Shown: piece after piece, positions 63,212 through 64,000 of the stretch
Layout of the letters: each line of letters begins with the position of its first letter
How positions within the stretch are numbered: the first letter of the stretch is position 1
Source: JAGNHS01 sp964609695
GTDB taxonomy: Bacteria > Bdellovibrionota > UBA2428
Length of the DNA: 64,000 nt
NCBI GenBank assembly: GCA_964609695.1
Contig: CAZSSP010000002.1
Span: 1-64,000, forward strand
Direction: 5' to 3'
Translations under genes and position numbers: made by a program
Notes under the pieces: generated by a model
The model's input: the letters and a program-made list of their open reading frames with translations, nothing else
Told to the model about the DNA's origin: nothing
Database searches by the model: none

Positions 63212-64000
63212 TTTTGAATGGCTCCGTAACAGTCTGAGGTTTTTTCATCACATAATTCCGATAAGATTTTAGAAGCTTCTTTGTCGCTTCCAAATCTGAT
63301 TTTTAAGAGTTCTTCAAGACTTCTTTTGTGTGCGGCCTCAAGACTTCCCAATCCCTCTAGAACGATTGTAAGCTCGCCCACTCCTTTGTTGTTTGATAAA
63401 AGTTGTTTAAGCCAGTCCAATGCTTCTTTGACGTTTCCGGCAAAGAGTTCTTCATGACTTTTAGTCATTTCTCGAGCGATAAATATTTTTCGATTTTCTA
63501 AATTAATTTTCATTAAATATTCGAGAGTGTCTAAACATTCATGACGAGTATCAAAAAATATAAAGCTGCGAACGGTATCGATTTTTGAGAAAAATTTTTC
63601 TTTCTGAGACTTGGGCGTGAAACCAGCAAAACAAAACGGAACTCCAAAACCACCACTCCATTGAAGTGCAGTGATGGGAGCGCATGGACCTGGTATGGCG
63701 GTCACATGAATTTTTCGCTTATGAGCTTCTCTAAGGAGGTCTTCGCCAGGATCGTTGATAATCGGAGTTCCAGCGTCGCTCACAAGAGCAATGTTTTTTT
63801 CTGCGTTTTCTTTGAAGAAAAGTTCCCAGTTCCATTCTCTTTCCTTAAAGGCGGGAAAGCTTATAAATTTTGCCGTTAATTCTAAGTTGAGTTGTTGGAG
63901 CTGTTGTTTGAATTTTCGAGTGTCTTCGCAAAGTACGATTTGAGAGTTTTCCAAGCTAGACTTAGCTCTAGGGCTCAGATCCAGACTATTGCCTATAGGT
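63196..64000 (-). CDS. rsmI: 16S rRNA 2'-O-methyltransferase RsmI (partial)
   Basis: The frame is open to the window edge, so the 5 prime end of the gene lies outside. The visible part starts with PIGNSLDLSPRAKSSLENSQ, the conserved PIGN loop of this family, and continues with VLCEDTRK, VSDAGTPIINDPGE, VTAIPGPCAPITAL and GGFGVPFCFAGFTP. RsmI methylates the ribose of C1402 in 16S rRNA using SAM. A TTG at 63954 is not the true start, because family motifs lie upstream of it. It overlaps the adenylate cyclase gene by 16 nt. Confidence 0.93.
   Translation of the reverse strand, partial: PIGNSLDLSPRAKSSLENSQIVLCEDTRKFKQQLQQLNLELTAKFISFPAFKEREWNWELFFKENAEKNIALVSDAGTPIINDPGEDLLREAHKRKIHVTAIPGPCAPITALQWSGGFGVPFCFAGFTPKSQKEKFFSKIDTVRSFIFFDTRHECLDTLEYLMKINLENRKIFIAREMTKSHEELFAGNVKEALDWLKQLLSNNKGVGELTIVLEGLGSLEAAHKRSLEELLKIRFGSDKEASKILSELCDEKTSDCYGAIQKWKNS

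Noticed and set aside
1..64000. CRISPR arrays, insertion sequences, prophage or integron genes
   Set aside because: No regularly spaced direct repeats, transposase, integrase or phage structural genes were seen on either strand. The only large repeat is the single hairpin at 43.3 kb.

Overview
The window reads as chromosomal DNA of an AT-rich, Gram-negative (diderm) bacterium. An LptD gene shows it builds a lipopolysaccharide outer membrane, and a cbb3 oxidase gene set shows it respires at low oxygen. The mix of PilZ proteins, an HD-GYP-like protein, a response regulator fused to a CheX-like domain, a fused CcoN-CcoO subunit and a very large number of exported proteins of unknown function fits the Bdellovibrionota best (Bdellovibrio and relatives, many predatory or host-associated). 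That placement is inference from gene content. There is no rRNA, phage, insertion sequence or CRISPR array; one tRNA is present.

Layout. 1-5.4 kb: five exported proteins, including a kinase-like protein, an FN3 protein with Cys/Asp repeats and an exported methyltransferase-like protein. 5.5-7.3 kb: a membrane sensor histidine kinase. 7.3-14.9 kb (minus): a compact cbb3 oxidase cluster, ccoI-ccoS-ccoNO-ccoQ-ccoP-ccoG plus a SafE/DsbD-like membrane protein. 15.0-22.5 kb (minus): five tightly packed genes whose products all carry signal peptides: a protein kinase-like protein, a NadD-like adenylyltransferase, two large proteins sharing an HDxxH/HE pattern, and a patatin-like protein. 22.6-24.6 kb: response regulator-CheX fusion facing a degenerate HD-GYP protein. 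25.4-30.9 kb: a four-gene run of unknown envelope or exported proteins behind a promoter with an inverted repeat, broken by a 100-N assembly gap. 31.0-36.9 kb: PIN-PhoH ATPase, PilZ protein, two GT-C-type membrane proteins, ahcY. 37.0-44.6 kb: mostly exported unknowns, with a membrane zinc protease-like protein, an acyl-CoA dehydrogenase, an AvrRpt2-type (C70) cysteine protease-like protein and a 181-bp giant hairpin. 44.6-57 kb: typA, lipoprotein, PilZ protein, GYF and FAD-like pair, exported unknowns, tRNA-Val and a second exported methyltransferase. 57.1-64.0 kb (minus): rsmI (cut by the window edge), CHASE2-adenylate cyclase, a CRP-like cAMP receptor, accD and lptD.

About half of the roughly 53 genes (26 by my count) encode proteins with an N-terminal signal peptide or lipobox. 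Several of these look like enzymes that normally work in the cytoplasm: a kinase, an NMN adenylyltransferase and two SAM methyltransferases. The exported-enzyme gene run at 15.0-22.5 kb is the strongest candidate for an undescribed system. A secretome aimed at a host or prey cell would explain it, but the sequence alone does not prove that.
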